A stretch of DNA of 64,000 nt. Origin: Streptomyces sp. NBC_01304 (GTDB taxonomy: Bacteria; Actinomycetota; Actinomycetes; Streptomycetales; Streptomycetaceae). The notes under the pieces were generated by a model. That model saw nothing but the letters and a program-made list of their open reading frames with translations. It was not told where the DNA came from and searched no databases. Positions 34,290 to 46,142 of the stretch are shown piece by piece (position 1 is the first letter of the stretch; each line of letters opens with the position of its first letter). The position numbers and the translations under genes were made by a program. The stretch covers positions 1,612,001 to 1,676,000 of the forward strand of contig NZ_CP109055.1 in NCBI RefSeq assembly GCF_035975855.1, in the 5' to 3' direction.

Positions 34290-34685
34290 TCAGCAGCTGC
34301 CCGACACGTCGGCCCAACCATTTGACTTGGCCCAGTAGTTGAGCTTGCCCCAGGTGTCCGATCCAACTATTCCGTCGATGGCGATGTTGGAGCAGTCCTG
34401 GAGCTTCCTCACGGCCGAGCGCGTGGCGGAGCCGAAGTAGCCGTCCACCTCAACGGTCGTGTACTTCAGCGAGTAGTTCAGCTCGCACTGCACCTGCTTG
34501 ACCGCAAGCTTGTAGGTGTTGGGGGCGTACGACAGCGTCGGCTGGCTGCCAGTGTATTCGCAGCGGTTGGGGATGATGGCGGCCGAGGCCGACGGGGCGG
34601 CCACCGCCGCGACGCCCACCGCCATGGCGCCGGCCATGAGGAGCGGCGCCGTCTTGCGGGCGAGGATGCGGATAGTAGCTGTCAT
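34290..34685 (-). CDS. Secreted peptidoglycan-binding-domain protein
   Basis: This 131-residue protein has a Sec signal peptide ending near 'PSASAA' (about 30-36). It is followed by one PG_binding_1 domain: 'LAVKQVQCELNYSLKYTTVEVDGYFGSATRSAVRKLQ' (as a region) and 'IDGIVGSDTWGKLNYW'. Four cysteines could form two disulfides outside the cell. With no catalytic domain it probably coats or anchors to the cell wall. ATG 34685 is preferred since upstream residues break the signal peptide. Confidence 0.82.
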   Translation of the reverse strand: MTATIRILARKTAPLLMAGAMAVGVAAVAAPSASAAIIPNRCEYTGSQPTLSYAPNTYKLAVKQVQCELNYSLKYTTVEVDGYFGSATRSAVRKLQDCSNIAIDGIVGSDTWGKLNYWAKSNGWADVSGSC

Positions 34686-35335
34686 GGACTTCTCGTTTCG
34701 TCTGGTTGGCGATGCGCTAACTCGGCCCGAACTGCCGAGTGTTGTCGCCAACAGCAAAAGAGAATGTCGGATGAAAACGTGGATGGTCACGGGAGATCTG
34801 CGCCAAACACCGGACCAGCAGAAGAAATCAGGGCTACCCCTGAGGCTTCATTGAAATGCACTGGTGAAATCAAGGTCGGAAAGGCGGATCAATACGCTCC
34901 ATTCGGAAGATTCTGCTTCGGAAGGTGACGCAAAAGGTCAGGAATGACTCCGCTTGCGTAACTGTTGCGTAGCATCGACGCAATTTCCGGAAAGATTAGG
35001 CCTAGAGCGGGCGGGTCCCGCAGATATTGCGGAGGATGGCGCTCCGAGCATCACTTTCATCCTGCGCTCACGGCCCTGGCCTGAATTGCTCCTACGTCAC
35101 CGGCGCCATCGCAGGCGCAACGCCATCTGTTCGGTGACCGCCTCGATATCACCGGCCCTGGTGGCGTCTGCTCCCGGTGCGGGCTGGTGATCGTTGCCCG
35201 GCCCCGCGCTCCGTTGCCGTATGAGCGCTGAAGTTGTCGCGTGACCCGGGCGGGCCCGGCCTACCGCCGAGCCCGCCATGTCGGCTCCATGCCGGAGCCG
35301 GAGCCGGAGCCGGAGCCGGACCCGCGTCACGCCTG
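34686..35335. other. AT-richer intergenic region with LacI-like half sites
   Basis: No gene is supported here. The region is visibly less GC-rich than the flanks. It contains TTCGGAAGATTCT (34912-34924), a second TTCGGAAGG (34928-34936) and the palindrome TTTCCGGAAA (34984-34993). These match elements upstream of the GH62 gene, lacI and bxlE. They could control the peptidoglycan-binding gene or be left over from a deleted promoter. Confidence 0.5.
35291..35320. repeat. Hexanucleotide repeat (GCCGGA)5
   Basis: Five perfect GCCGGA units lie just past the 3' end of the GH62 gene. It is a slippage-prone simple repeat with no coding role seen. Confidence 0.85.
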
Positions 35336-36805
35336 TCAGCGCTGCTGTGTCAGCAGACCTGGCCGGTAAGGCAGGAGGCCGTAGTCGCCGCCGGAGTTGG
35401 GGCTGCGTCCCTGGTAGAGCAGCTGCAGATTGCAGGGATCGACGGTCATGGTCTGATCGGCGCCGGTGCGGAGCAGTTCGCCATGGCTGATGTCGTTGGT
35501 CCAGGTGGCACCACTGTTGGCCTTGCCGGCGAAGGGGTTGCTCTCGGTCGCGGCCTGCGGTGTCCATGAGCCGTTCAGGCTGGTGGCCGTGAACGAGCGG
35601 AAGTAGCGGCCCTGCGAGCCGATCGCCTCGACGATCATGAGGTAGCGGTTCTGGCCCTGGAGCTTGTAGACCTGCGGGGCTTCGAACAGGTTGTTCATCG
35701 TATCGCTCATGATCGTCGTGTACGACGAGCCGAAGCTGCCCGGGAAGTTCCCTATCGGCATACTGGCCCGGTAGATCTTGCCGTTGTCACCGGCGAAGAA
35801 CAGGTACATGTTCGTCCCGTCACCGATGAGCGTCTGGTCGATGGGTCCTGTTCCGGAGCCGCCGATGCTTCCGGAGAAGAGCTCGTGCGGTGCTGACCAG
35901 CCGTTCGGGTTGGTGGGGTCGCTCGACGTCCGGTAGGAGAAGGCGGTCGCGCCCCACTGGTAGGTGAGCACCCAGATGTTCTTCGGCGCGAAGTAGAAGA
36001 GCGTGGGCGCGACGGTGGAGGATGACATCCCGTTCTGGCCGGCGGAGGCCATCTCCGACCAGTTGGTGAAGAGGTTGAAGTTCATGGAGCCCCAGCTCGT
36101 GCCCGTATCGTGCGTCGTCGCGTAGACGAGCTGCTTGCCGTTGTAGGGGACGACGGTGAAGTCCTTGAGCGAGACCCATCCCGGCTTGGGCTGCGCGAGC
36201 GCGCCCGTTGATGTCCAGCGGTACGTCGACGGAAGATCGCACGGGCCGGGGGGATTGCCGCTGCCGACCTTGACGAGCTGCCACTGCTGGTTGGTGCCGC
36301 CCCAGTCGTCGTACTGGACGATGTTCGCGTTGTCGGCGGTGGAGGCGCCTTGTACTTCGAGGGCCTTGTCGCTGTGGCGCGCGATGAACCTCACGTAGCC
36401 GTCCGAGCTGTCGGCCAGCCGCCACTGCTGGTTGGTGCCGTTCAGGTCGGCCCACTGGACGATCGCGCCGCCGTTGGCGGTGGACCGGTTCTGAACGTCA
36501 ATGACCTTGCCGGAGTGGCGGGACTTGATGCGGTAGTTGCCGCCGCCGGAGTCGACGAACTGCCACTGCTGCTGGTTCTGATCGTTCCTGGTCCACTGGG
36601 TGATGCGCGCGCCGTCGTTGGTCGCCAGGTTGTAGACGTCCAGGGCCTTGCCGCTGTTGCGGTTGACCAGCACGTACCAGGCGTTGGTGTCGACGGTCGC
36701 CGCGGCGGCGGGCTGGGCGCCGAGGAAAGTGGCCACGAGCAGCAAGGGCGCAAGGACGGCAAGTAAGCGTCTCAGGTGCAGCAGGGACGGATGGCGAAAC
36801 CACAT
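35336..36805 (-). CDS. Secreted alpha-L-arabinofuranosidase, CBM13 + GH62
   Basis: The predicted protein has 489 residues. After a signal peptide (1-36), a ricin-type CBM13 with three repeats (about 37-185, '[11 protein letters not shown]', 'NQQWRLADS', 'NQQWQLVKV') binds xylan. A GH62 five-blade propeller (about 190-489) follows, with candidate catalytic residues in 'SLKDFTVV' (Asp), '[10 protein letters not shown]' (Asp) and 'LFEAPQVY' (Glu). It removes arabinose side chains from arabinoxylan by inversion. AGGAGG lies seven bases before ATG 36805. A consensus promoter and LacI-like sites precede it. Confidence 0.95.
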   Translation of the reverse strand: MWFRHPSLLHLRRLLAVLAPLLLVATFLGAQPAAAATVDTNAWYVLVNRNSGKALDVYNLATNDGARITQWTRNDQNQQQWQFVDSGGGNYRIKSRHSGKVIDVQNRSTANGGAIVQWADLNGTNQQWRLADSSDGYVRFIARHSDKALEVQGASTADNANIVQYDDWGGTNQQWQLVKVGSGNPPGPCDLPSTYRWTSTGALAQPKPGWVSLKDFTVVPYNGKQLVYATTHDTGTSWGSMNFNLFTNWSEMASAGQNGMSSSTVAPTLFYFAPKNIWVLTYQWGATAFSYRTSSDPTNPNGWSAPHELFSGSIGGSGTGPIDQTLIGDGTNMYLFFAGDNGKIYRASMPIGNFPGSFGSSYTTIMSDTMNNLFEAPQVYKLQGQNRYLMIVEAIGSQGRYFRSFTATSLNGSWTPQAATESNPFAGKANSGATWTNDISHGELLRTGADQTMTVDPCNLQLLYQGRSPNSGGDYGLLPYRPGLLTQQR

Positions 36806-36950
36806 CAGAGGACCTCCTGGGGGCGGGGGTGGGGGGTGAACCTCGATGGACCGCGGAGCGGCCGCGTCGGGGGCAGAGGCGGAAATAGCTGTCCGGCCTT
36901 CAGCCGTCCCAGCTGACGGCCGGTTGTGACGACTGCGGCAAGTTCATTCT

Positions 36951-36972
36951 CGGAAACTTTTCGGAAGATTCT
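36951..36972 (-). promoter_or_regulatory. LacI-like operator in GH62 leader
   Basis: On the plus strand CGGAAACTT (36951-36959) is followed by TTCGGAAGATTCT (36960-36972). This gives two TTYCGGAA-type half sites just downstream of the predicted start of transcription, where a repressor would block elongation or initiation. The same elements precede lacI and bxlE. Confidence 0.55.
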
Positions 36973-36990
36973 CATCTTCTTCGACGCCAC

Positions 36991-37019
36991 AAGCTAGGAA
37001 CGTGAGGCCTCCCGGTCAA
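36991..37019 (-). promoter_or_regulatory. Predicted sigma-70-type promoter of GH62 gene
   Basis: Read on the minus strand: TTGACC (37019-37014), a 17-base spacer, then TAGCTT (36996-36991), about 190 bp before the start codon. It closely parallels the bxlE promoter (TTGACA, 17, TAACTT). Confidence 0.6.
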
Positions 37020-37213
37020 GACCTACCACCGATCTGTCCACAAAGAGCGCCCCCGATTGGGGCTTGACAGGCATGTCGCGCCGACCGGAAGCTCTCTGAA
37101 AGTTTCTGAACCAGTTCGCCGGCGCATCTTCAACTGCCGCACGAGTCACACCTGTTGACGACCGCCCTGTGCGTCATTACTGTCCGCCTCGAATCTTCGG
37201 CCTACCGACCGCT

Positions 37214-37242
37214 GTTCGATATTTCGAATGGGAGCGCTCCCA
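37214..37242 (+). promoter_or_regulatory. CebR box preceded by TTCGATATTTCGAA element
   Basis: TGGGAGCGCTCCCA (37229-37242) is a perfect match to the 14-base palindrome bound by CebR, the cellobiose-responsive LacI repressor of Streptomyces. Directly before it is TTCGA-TATT-TCGAA (37215-37228). The GTTCGATATTYCG form also appears upstream of the GH27 gene. Both lie 53-81 bp before the GH9 start codon. Confidence 0.85.
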
Positions 37243-37294
37243 GCGCCCGTCGCAATTTCCGCTCCTTCACTTCCCATCGACACAGGAGCCCCTC

Positions 37295-41079
<3,785 letters not shown>

Positions 41080-41110
41080 TGGCATCTGCCACAGAAGAAA
41101 GGGTGAACCG

Positions 41111-42481
41111 ATGAAGACCTACGGTGCGGCTTCCCCTGCCCCTCCACGACGACTTCGCTGGTGGTCCCGGGTCGCCGCCGTGGTGGCGGCGACCCTCGCG
41201 ATCGGCATGCTCGCCGTGGTGAATCCATCGCCCGCCCAGGCGGCGACGGTGGACACCAACGCCTGGTACGCCCTGGTCAATCGCAACAGCGGCAAGGCGC
41301 TGGACGTCTCCGGCACGTCCACCGCCGACGGCGCACGGGTCAGCCAGTGGACACGCCACGACGGAGCCAACCAGCAGTGGCAGTTCGTGGACTCCGGCGG
41401 CGGCTTCTACCGGCTCAAGGCCCGGCATTCGGACAAGGTTCTCGACGTGGCCGGCGCCTCGACCGCCGACGGTGCCGCGATCCAGCAGTGGGCCGACCAC
41501 AACGGGGCCAACCAGCAGTTCCGCCTGGCCGACTCCGACGCGGGCCACGTCCGGCTGATCAACCGCAACAGCGGCAAGGCGGTGGAGGTGCAGGGCGCCT
41601 CCACCGCCGACGGCGCAGGCGTCGTCCAGTACAGCGACTGGGGCAGCGCCAACCAGCAATGGCAGATGGTCAAGCTGTCGTCCGGTGGCGGCGAGGCATG
41701 CGGCAGCGCCCCGACTCTGGCGAGCGGTACGCACACGATTCAGAGCGGTGGCAAGAGCCGCAGCTTCGTCCTCAGAGTTCCCGCCAACTACGACAACAGC
41801 CACCGCTACCGGCTCATTTTCGCGTTCCACTGGCGGGGCGGAACCGCCGGCGAGGTCTCCTCGGGCGGCACGAGCGGGACCGCCTGGTCCTATTACGGCC
41901 AACAGGAACAGTCGAACAACACCGCGATCCTCGTCGCCCCCCAGGGCCTCGGCAACGGCTGGGCCAATTCGGGCGGTGAGGACATCACCTTCGTCGACGA
42001 CATGATCCGGCGCATCGAGGGCGGCCTCTGCGTCAACCCGGCACAGCGTTTCGCCACGGGATTCAGCTGGGGCGGCGGCATGAGCTACGCACTCGCCTGC
42101 TCCCGGGCGAACGTCTTCAGGGCCGTCGCGGTCATGTCCGGCGGCCAGATCAGCGGATGCAGCGGCGGCACCCAGCCCACCGCCTACTTCGGAATCCACG
42201 GCATCAGCGACAACGTCCTCAACATCGCGCAAGGACGGTCCCTGCGCGACAAGTTCGTCGCCAACAACGGCTGCACCGCCCAGAACCCGCGTGAGCCCGC
42301 ACCGGGCAGCCGAACGCACATCACCACCACCTACTCGGGCTGCCGTGCCGGGTACCCGGTCCAATGGGCAGCGTTCGACGGAGGCCACGTACCCGGTCCG
42401 GTCGACGGCTCCCCCGACGAAAGCGGCGTCACCACCTGGACCAAGGCAGAGATCTGGAGGTTCTTCGCACAGTTCCAGTGA
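41111..42481 (+). CDS. Secreted CBM13 + CE1-type esterase (feruloyl/acetyl xylan esterase)
   Basis: The predicted protein has 456 residues. A signal peptide (about 1-45) leads to an N-terminal CBM13 (about 46-193) that is nearly the same module as in the GH62 enzyme. An esterase domain of the PHB-depolymerase/feruloyl esterase D type (about 197-456) follows, with nucleophile in 'GFSWGGGMSYAL' (about 319), acid in a 'DNVLNI/GISDN' region and His in 'FDGGHVPGP'. It likely releases ferulate or acetate from xylan, next to the GH10 xylanase. Ferulate versus acetate cannot be decided here. Confidence 0.9.
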   Translation: MKTYGAASPAPPRRLRWWSRVAAVVAATLAIGMLAVVNPSPAQAATVDTNAWYALVNRNSGKALDVSGTSTADGARVSQWTRHDGANQQWQFVDSGGGFYRLKARHSDKVLDVAGASTADGAAIQQWADHNGANQQFRLADSDAGHVRLINRNSGKAVEVQGASTADGAGVVQYSDWGSANQQWQMVKLSSGGGEACGSAPTLASGTHTIQSGGKSRSFVLRVPANYDNSHRYRLIFAFHWRGGTAGEVSSGGTSGTAWSYYGQQEQSNNTAILVAPQGLGNGWANSGGEDITFVDDMIRRIEGGLCVNPAQRFATGFSWGGGMSYALACSRANVFRAVAVMSGGQISGCSGGTQPTAYFGIHGISDNVLNIAQGRSLRDKFVANNGCTAQNPREPAPGSRTHITTTYSGCRAGYPVQWAAFDGGHVPGPVDGSPDESGVTTWTKAEIWRFFAQFQ

Positions 42482-42495
42482 TACGCCCGCACCAT

Positions 42496-42528
42496 GGAGT
42501 GGAGCCAGGATGATCCTGGCTCCACTCC
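42496..42528 (+). terminator. Strong hairpin terminator after CE1 esterase
   Basis: A perfect 14 bp stem (GGAGTGGAGCCAGG at 42496-42509 with its complement at 42515-42528) and a 5-base loop lie 14 bp past the stop codon. Confidence 0.88.
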
Positions 42529-42607
42529 GTCGACGTCTCTCCCAGGTTGAAGGGCAGAGCGTACGGAGCAGGGCTTGACCGGGGGCGCCCGAAGGCATGT
42601 CCTACAG

Positions 42608-42638
42608 TTTCCGGAAGACATCCGTAGTTCTTTCGGAT
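42608..42638 (+). promoter_or_regulatory. LacI/BxlR operator upstream of its own gene
   Basis: TTTCCGGAA (42608-42616) and TTTCGGAT (42631-42638) lie 26-56 bp before the lacI start. The inner ATCCG (42620-42624) pairs with CGGAT (42634-42638). The same two elements occur in reversed order before bxlE, supporting autoregulation. Confidence 0.65.
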
Positions 42639-42663
42639 GGAGATGTCGACGGAGGTGGGGAAC

Positions 42664-43722
42664 ATGGCCGGGGCAGGCTCCCAGCGCAGGACGGCCACGC
42701 AGAGCCCGGAGGGGCCGGCCAAGGTGACGATCACCGAGATCGCACGGGAGGCCGGGGTGTCCGTGCCCACCGTCTCGCGGGTCGTCAACGGCCGCTCCGA
42801 CGTCTCGCCCGCCACCCGGGCCCGGGTCGAGGACCTGCTGCACCAGCACGGCTACCAGCGCCGGACGACGGCGCCCGGGGCCCGGGCGGCCCTGCTCGAC
42901 CTGGTCTTCAACGACCTGGACAGCCCCTGGGCCGTGGAGATCATCCGAGGCGTCGAGGAGGTCGCGCACGAGGCGGGAATGGGCACCGTGGTCTCCGCGA
43001 TCCACGACCGGGCGGGCGATGCGCGGCAGTGGATGACCAATCTGCGGGCCCGCGCCTCCGACGGCGTGATTCTCGTGACGTCGGTCCTCAGCCCGGTGCT
43101 GCACGACGAGCTGCGCCGCCTGGGCGTGCCCTTGGTGGTGATCGATCCGGCCGGGTCCCCTGCGCTCGACGTGCCGACCGTCGGCGCCACCAACTGGGCG
43201 GGCGGGATGGCCGCGACCGAGCATCTGCTCGCGCTGGGGCACCGGCGGATCGGGTTCATAGAAGGCCCGCCGCGGCTGCTGTGCTCACGCGCCCGGCTCG
43301 ACGGCTACCGGGCGGCCCTGGACGTGGCGGGCGTGCCGGTCGACGACAGCCTCATCGTGCCCGGCGACTTCTACCACGAGTCCGGATTCACCGGCTGCAA
43401 CAGGCTGTTGGACCTGGCCGAGCCACCCACCGCCGTCTTCGCCGCCAGCGACCAGATGGCGCTCGGCGCGATCGAGGCACTGCGCAGGCGTGGCCTTCGG
43501 GTGCCCGAGGACATGAGCGTCGTCGGCTTCGACGACCTGCCGGAGGTCCGCTGGTCCGCGCCGCCGCTCACCACCGTCCGCCAACCCCTGTCCGACATGG
43601 GCAAGTTGGCGGCCCGCGCCGCTCTCGATCTCGCACGGTCGGTCGCACCCGCGTCGCCACGCATCGATCTGGCGACGGAACTGGTGGTCAGGGCGAGTAC
43701 TACGGCCCCGCGCGGCGCGTAG
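42664..43722 (+). CDS. bxlR: LacI-family repressor of the xylobiose (bxl) operon
   Basis: The predicted protein has 352 residues. The N-terminal LacI HTH reads 'VTITEIAREAGVSVPTVSRVVNG', followed by the hinge helix 'VSPATRARVEDLL' and a periplasmic-binding-like sugar domain ('HRRIGFIEGPP', 'PTAVFAASDQMALGAIEALRR', 'VVGFDDLPE'). It directly precedes the bxlEFGA genes, the arrangement known for BxlR, which represses xylobiose uptake until xylobiose binds. ATG 42664 has GGAGG eight bases upstream; an ATG at 42637 is less likely. The gene name follows context and similarity; ligand binding is inferred. Confidence 0.88.
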   Translation: MAGAGSQRRTATQSPEGPAKVTITEIAREAGVSVPTVSRVVNGRSDVSPATRARVEDLLHQHGYQRRTTAPGARAALLDLVFNDLDSPWAVEIIRGVEEVAHEAGMGTVVSAIHDRAGDARQWMTNLRARASDGVILVTSVLSPVLHDELRRLGVPLVVIDPAGSPALDVPTVGATNWAGGMAATEHLLALGHRRIGFIEGPPRLLCSRARLDGYRAALDVAGVPVDDSLIVPGDFYHESGFTGCNRLLDLAEPPTAVFAASDQMALGAIEALRRRGLRVPEDMSVVGFDDLPEVRWSAPPLTTVRQPLSDMGKLAARAALDLARSVAPASPRIDLATELVVRASTTAPRGA

Positions 43723-43738
43723 CGCACCGGCATCCCCC

Positions 43739-43781
43739 GGGGGTGTCAACGGCCTTTTTCGTTAAGGCCGTTGACACCCCC
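43739..43781 (+). terminator. Perfect 18 bp hairpin terminator after lacI
   Basis: GGGGGTGTCAACGGCCTT (43739-43756) pairs fully with 43764-43781 around a 7-base loop, 16 bp after the stop. It should uncouple lacI transcription from bxlE. Its right arm contains the TTGACA used as the bxlE -35. Confidence 0.9.
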
Positions 43782-43799
43782 GCCTCATGTCCGTAACTT
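43771..43799 (+). promoter_or_regulatory. bxlE promoter
   Basis: TTGACA (43771-43776), a 17-base spacer and TAACTT (43794-43799) form a near-consensus housekeeping promoter. Predicted transcription starts near 43806, followed at once by the repressor sites and then the start codon at 43848. Confidence 0.75.
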
Positions 43800-43820
43800 C
43801 CGTGGCCATCTCCCGATAAT

Positions 43821-43839
43821 TTTCGGATCACTTCCGGAA
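43821..43839 (+). promoter_or_regulatory. LacI/BxlR operator in bxlE leader
   Basis: TTTCGGAT (43821-43828) and palindromic TTCCGGAA (43832-43839) sit between the predicted transcription start and the start codon, ideal for repression. They match the elements upstream of lacI. Confidence 0.7.
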
Positions 43840-43847
43840 GGTGCGCC

Positions 43848-45143
43848 ATGCCAGCCTCCGATCTCTCCCGCCGCCGTTTCCTGGGCGCCGTCACCGTGGC
43901 CGGTCTGGGCACCGCGGTGCTCACGTCCTGCGGAGACTCCGACTCCGGCGGCACGGACAGCCAGGGCAGGACCGTCGTCGAGTGGTGGCACATCCAGACC
44001 ACCGAGCCCGGCAAGACCCTGTGGCCCGCGCAGGCCAAGGCGTTCGAGAAGGCGAATCCCAAGATCAAGATCAAGCTCGTCGCGCTGGAGAACGATGCGT
44101 TCAAGTCGAAGATGACGGCCCTGACCAGCTCGGGGAAGCTGCCCGACCTGTACAACACCTGGGGCGGCGGCGTCCTCAAGCAGCAGGTGGACGCCGGCCT
44201 CACCGAGGACCTCACCGACCTCGTCAAGGACTGGATCGACGACCTCGTGCCCGCCTCCCGCGAGGCGTACGAGTTCGACGGCAGGACGTACGCGATCCCG
44301 AACGACATCGGCGCCGTCGGCTTCTGGTACAACAAGGCGCTCTTCAAGAAGGCCAAGATCGAGAACCCGCCCGCCACCTGGTCCGAGTTCCTCGACGCGG
44401 TCGAGAAGCTCAAGGCCGCCGGGATCACCCCGCTCGCCCTCGCCGGCAAGGAGAAGTGGCCGGGGATGTACTACTGGGCGTATCTGTCGATCCGCATCGC
44501 CGGCGTCGACGGGATGCAGAAGGCCGCCGACGCCAAGGACTTCACCGGCGACGACTTCGTGAAGGCGGGCGAGCAGCTGCAGGCGCTCGTCGACCTGAAG
44601 CCGTTCCAGAAGGGCTTCCTCGGCGCCGCGTACCCGGGCCCGACCGGCCAGGGCGCCACCATGGGCAACGCCAAGGCGGCCATGGAGCTGATGGGCCAGT
44701 GGGCGCCGAATGTGCAGCAGTCGGAGGGCAAGGGCCTCGGCGACGACCTCGGCTTCTTCCCCTTCCCGGCCGTCGAGGGCGGCAAGGGGAAGCAGACCGA
44801 CGTGTTCGGCGGAGGCGGCGGCTACGCGGTGCGCAAAGGCGGGCCCAGGGAGGCCGTCGAGTTCCTGAAGTTCTTCGTCAGCGCCGCGACCAACCGCACG
44901 CTTGTCAAGGAAGGCGGGATGATCCCGGTGAACAAGGACGCCCAAGACGCCCTCACCGACCCCAACATCAAGGCCGTCTCCGACTTGCTCAACGCCACCA
45001 CCGCCTTCCAGCTCTACCTCGACCAGGCCTACCCGCCGGCCGTCGGCCAGGAGATCAACGACTCGGTGGCCGCCCTCATCGCGGGCTCCAAGTCCCCGAA
45101 GGACGTGGCCAGTTCCATCACACAGGTAGCCAAGAGCCAGTAA
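43848..45143 (+). CDS. bxlE: Xylobiose ABC transporter substrate-binding lipoprotein BxlE
   Basis: This 431-residue solute-binding protein of the sugar (CUT1) type has a Tat-like lipoprotein signal: 'SRRRFLGAVTVAGLG' then the lipobox 'LTSC' with Cys at about 28. The mature part has 'VVEWWHIQTTEPGKTLWPAQAKAFE', 'YAIPNDIGAVGFWYNKALFKKAKI' and 'GNAKAAMELMGQWAPN'. It is anchored outside the membrane and delivers xylobiose to BxlFG. No ATPase gene is nearby; Streptomyces CUT1 systems share the common MsiK ATPase. The name follows operon order lacI-E-F-G-GH3. Confidence 0.9.
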   Translation: MPASDLSRRRFLGAVTVAGLGTAVLTSCGDSDSGGTDSQGRTVVEWWHIQTTEPGKTLWPAQAKAFEKANPKIKIKLVALENDAFKSKMTALTSSGKLPDLYNTWGGGVLKQQVDAGLTEDLTDLVKDWIDDLVPASREAYEFDGRTYAIPNDIGAVGFWYNKALFKKAKIENPPATWSEFLDAVEKLKAAGITPLALAGKEKWPGMYYWAYLSIRIAGVDGMQKAADAKDFTGDDFVKAGEQLQALVDLKPFQKGFLGAAYPGPTGQGATMGNAKAAMELMGQWAPNVQQSEGKGLGDDLGFFPFPAVEGGKGKQTDVFGGGGGYAVRKGGPREAVEFLKFFVSAATNRTLVKEGGMIPVNKDAQDALTDPNIKAVSDLLNATTAFQLYLDQAYPPAVGQEINDSVAALIAGSKSPKDVASSITQVAKSQ

Positions 45144-46142
45144 ATGACGATGACTTCGACCCAGATCGAGGACGCACGCCCCACCCTGGGCAAAGAGCCG
45201 CCGGTCGGCCAGGTGGAGAACCGGCGGCCTCTTGCCCGGCGGATACGCGACTGGCTGACCGCCTTCCTCTTCACCGTCCCCGGGCTGATCCTGTTCGGCC
45301 TGTTCGTGGTTCTCCCGATCCTGTACGCGGGATACGTGTCCTTCTTCAACTGGGGTGGTTTCGGGTCACCTTCGGACTTCGTGGGCCTGGACAACTTCGG
45401 CCGACTGTTCCAGGACCCGGTCTTCCTCGGCGACCTGTGGCGCGGCCTGCTCCTCGTGGTGTTCTCGCTCGGCCTGCAACTGCCGTTCGCGCTCGCCATG
45501 GCCGTCCTCCTCAACCAGAAGCTGCGCGGCCGCGCCTTCTACCGGATGCTGTTCTTCGCCCCGTTCGTACTCTCCGAAGTCATCACAGGCGTCCTCTTCG
45601 GCATGATCTTCGCGCCGGACAGCGGGCTCGCCGACAAGGTGCTCGGCGCGATCGGCCTCGACGGCGTCGGCGGCCTGTGGTTCGCCGACCAGGACACGGT
45701 CCTGGCGACCCTCTTCCTGGTCATGACCTGGAAGTACTTCGGGTTCCACATGATGCTCCTCCTGGCGGGCCTGCAAGGCATCCCGCCCGAACTCACCGAG
45801 GCCGCCCGGATCGACGGGGCGAACGCCTGGCAGCGGTTCAGGAACGTCACGCTGCCCCTGCTCGGCCCGACGATCCGGATGAGCATCTTCCTGTCCGTGA
45901 TCGGCGCGATCCAGCTCTTCGACCTGGTGTGGGTGGTGACGCAGGGCGGCCCCGACCACCGGTCGGAGACGATGGCGATCACAATGTTCCAGTTCGGGTT
46001 CAAGCGCTACCAGATGGGCTATGCCGGCGCGATCTCGATCGTCATGTTCCTCATCAGCCTCACCTTCGCGGTCCTCTACCAGCGCTATGTGCTGCGCCGC
46101 GACACCGAAGGAGCCCTGACGAACATGCGAGGCCCCCGATGA
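45144..46142 (+). CDS. bxlF: Xylobiose ABC transporter permease BxlF
   Basis: This 332-residue MalF-type permease has six predicted helices and the cytoplasmic EAA loop 'TEAARIDGANAWQRFRNVTLPLL', which docks to the ATPase. It starts at the base following the bxlE stop. With BxlG it forms the membrane channel for xylobiose import. Confidence 0.92.
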   Translation: MTMTSTQIEDARPTLGKEPPVGQVENRRPLARRIRDWLTAFLFTVPGLILFGLFVVLPILYAGYVSFFNWGGFGSPSDFVGLDNFGRLFQDPVFLGDLWRGLLLVVFSLGLQLPFALAMAVLLNQKLRGRAFYRMLFFAPFVLSEVITGVLFGMIFAPDSGLADKVLGAIGLDGVGGLWFADQDTVLATLFLVMTWKYFGFHMMLLLAGLQGIPPELTEAARIDGANAWQRFRNVTLPLLGPTIRMSIFLSVIGAIQLFDLVWVVTQGGPDHRSETMAITMFQFGFKRYQMGYAGAISIVMFLISLTFAVLYQRYVLRRDTEGALTNMRGPR

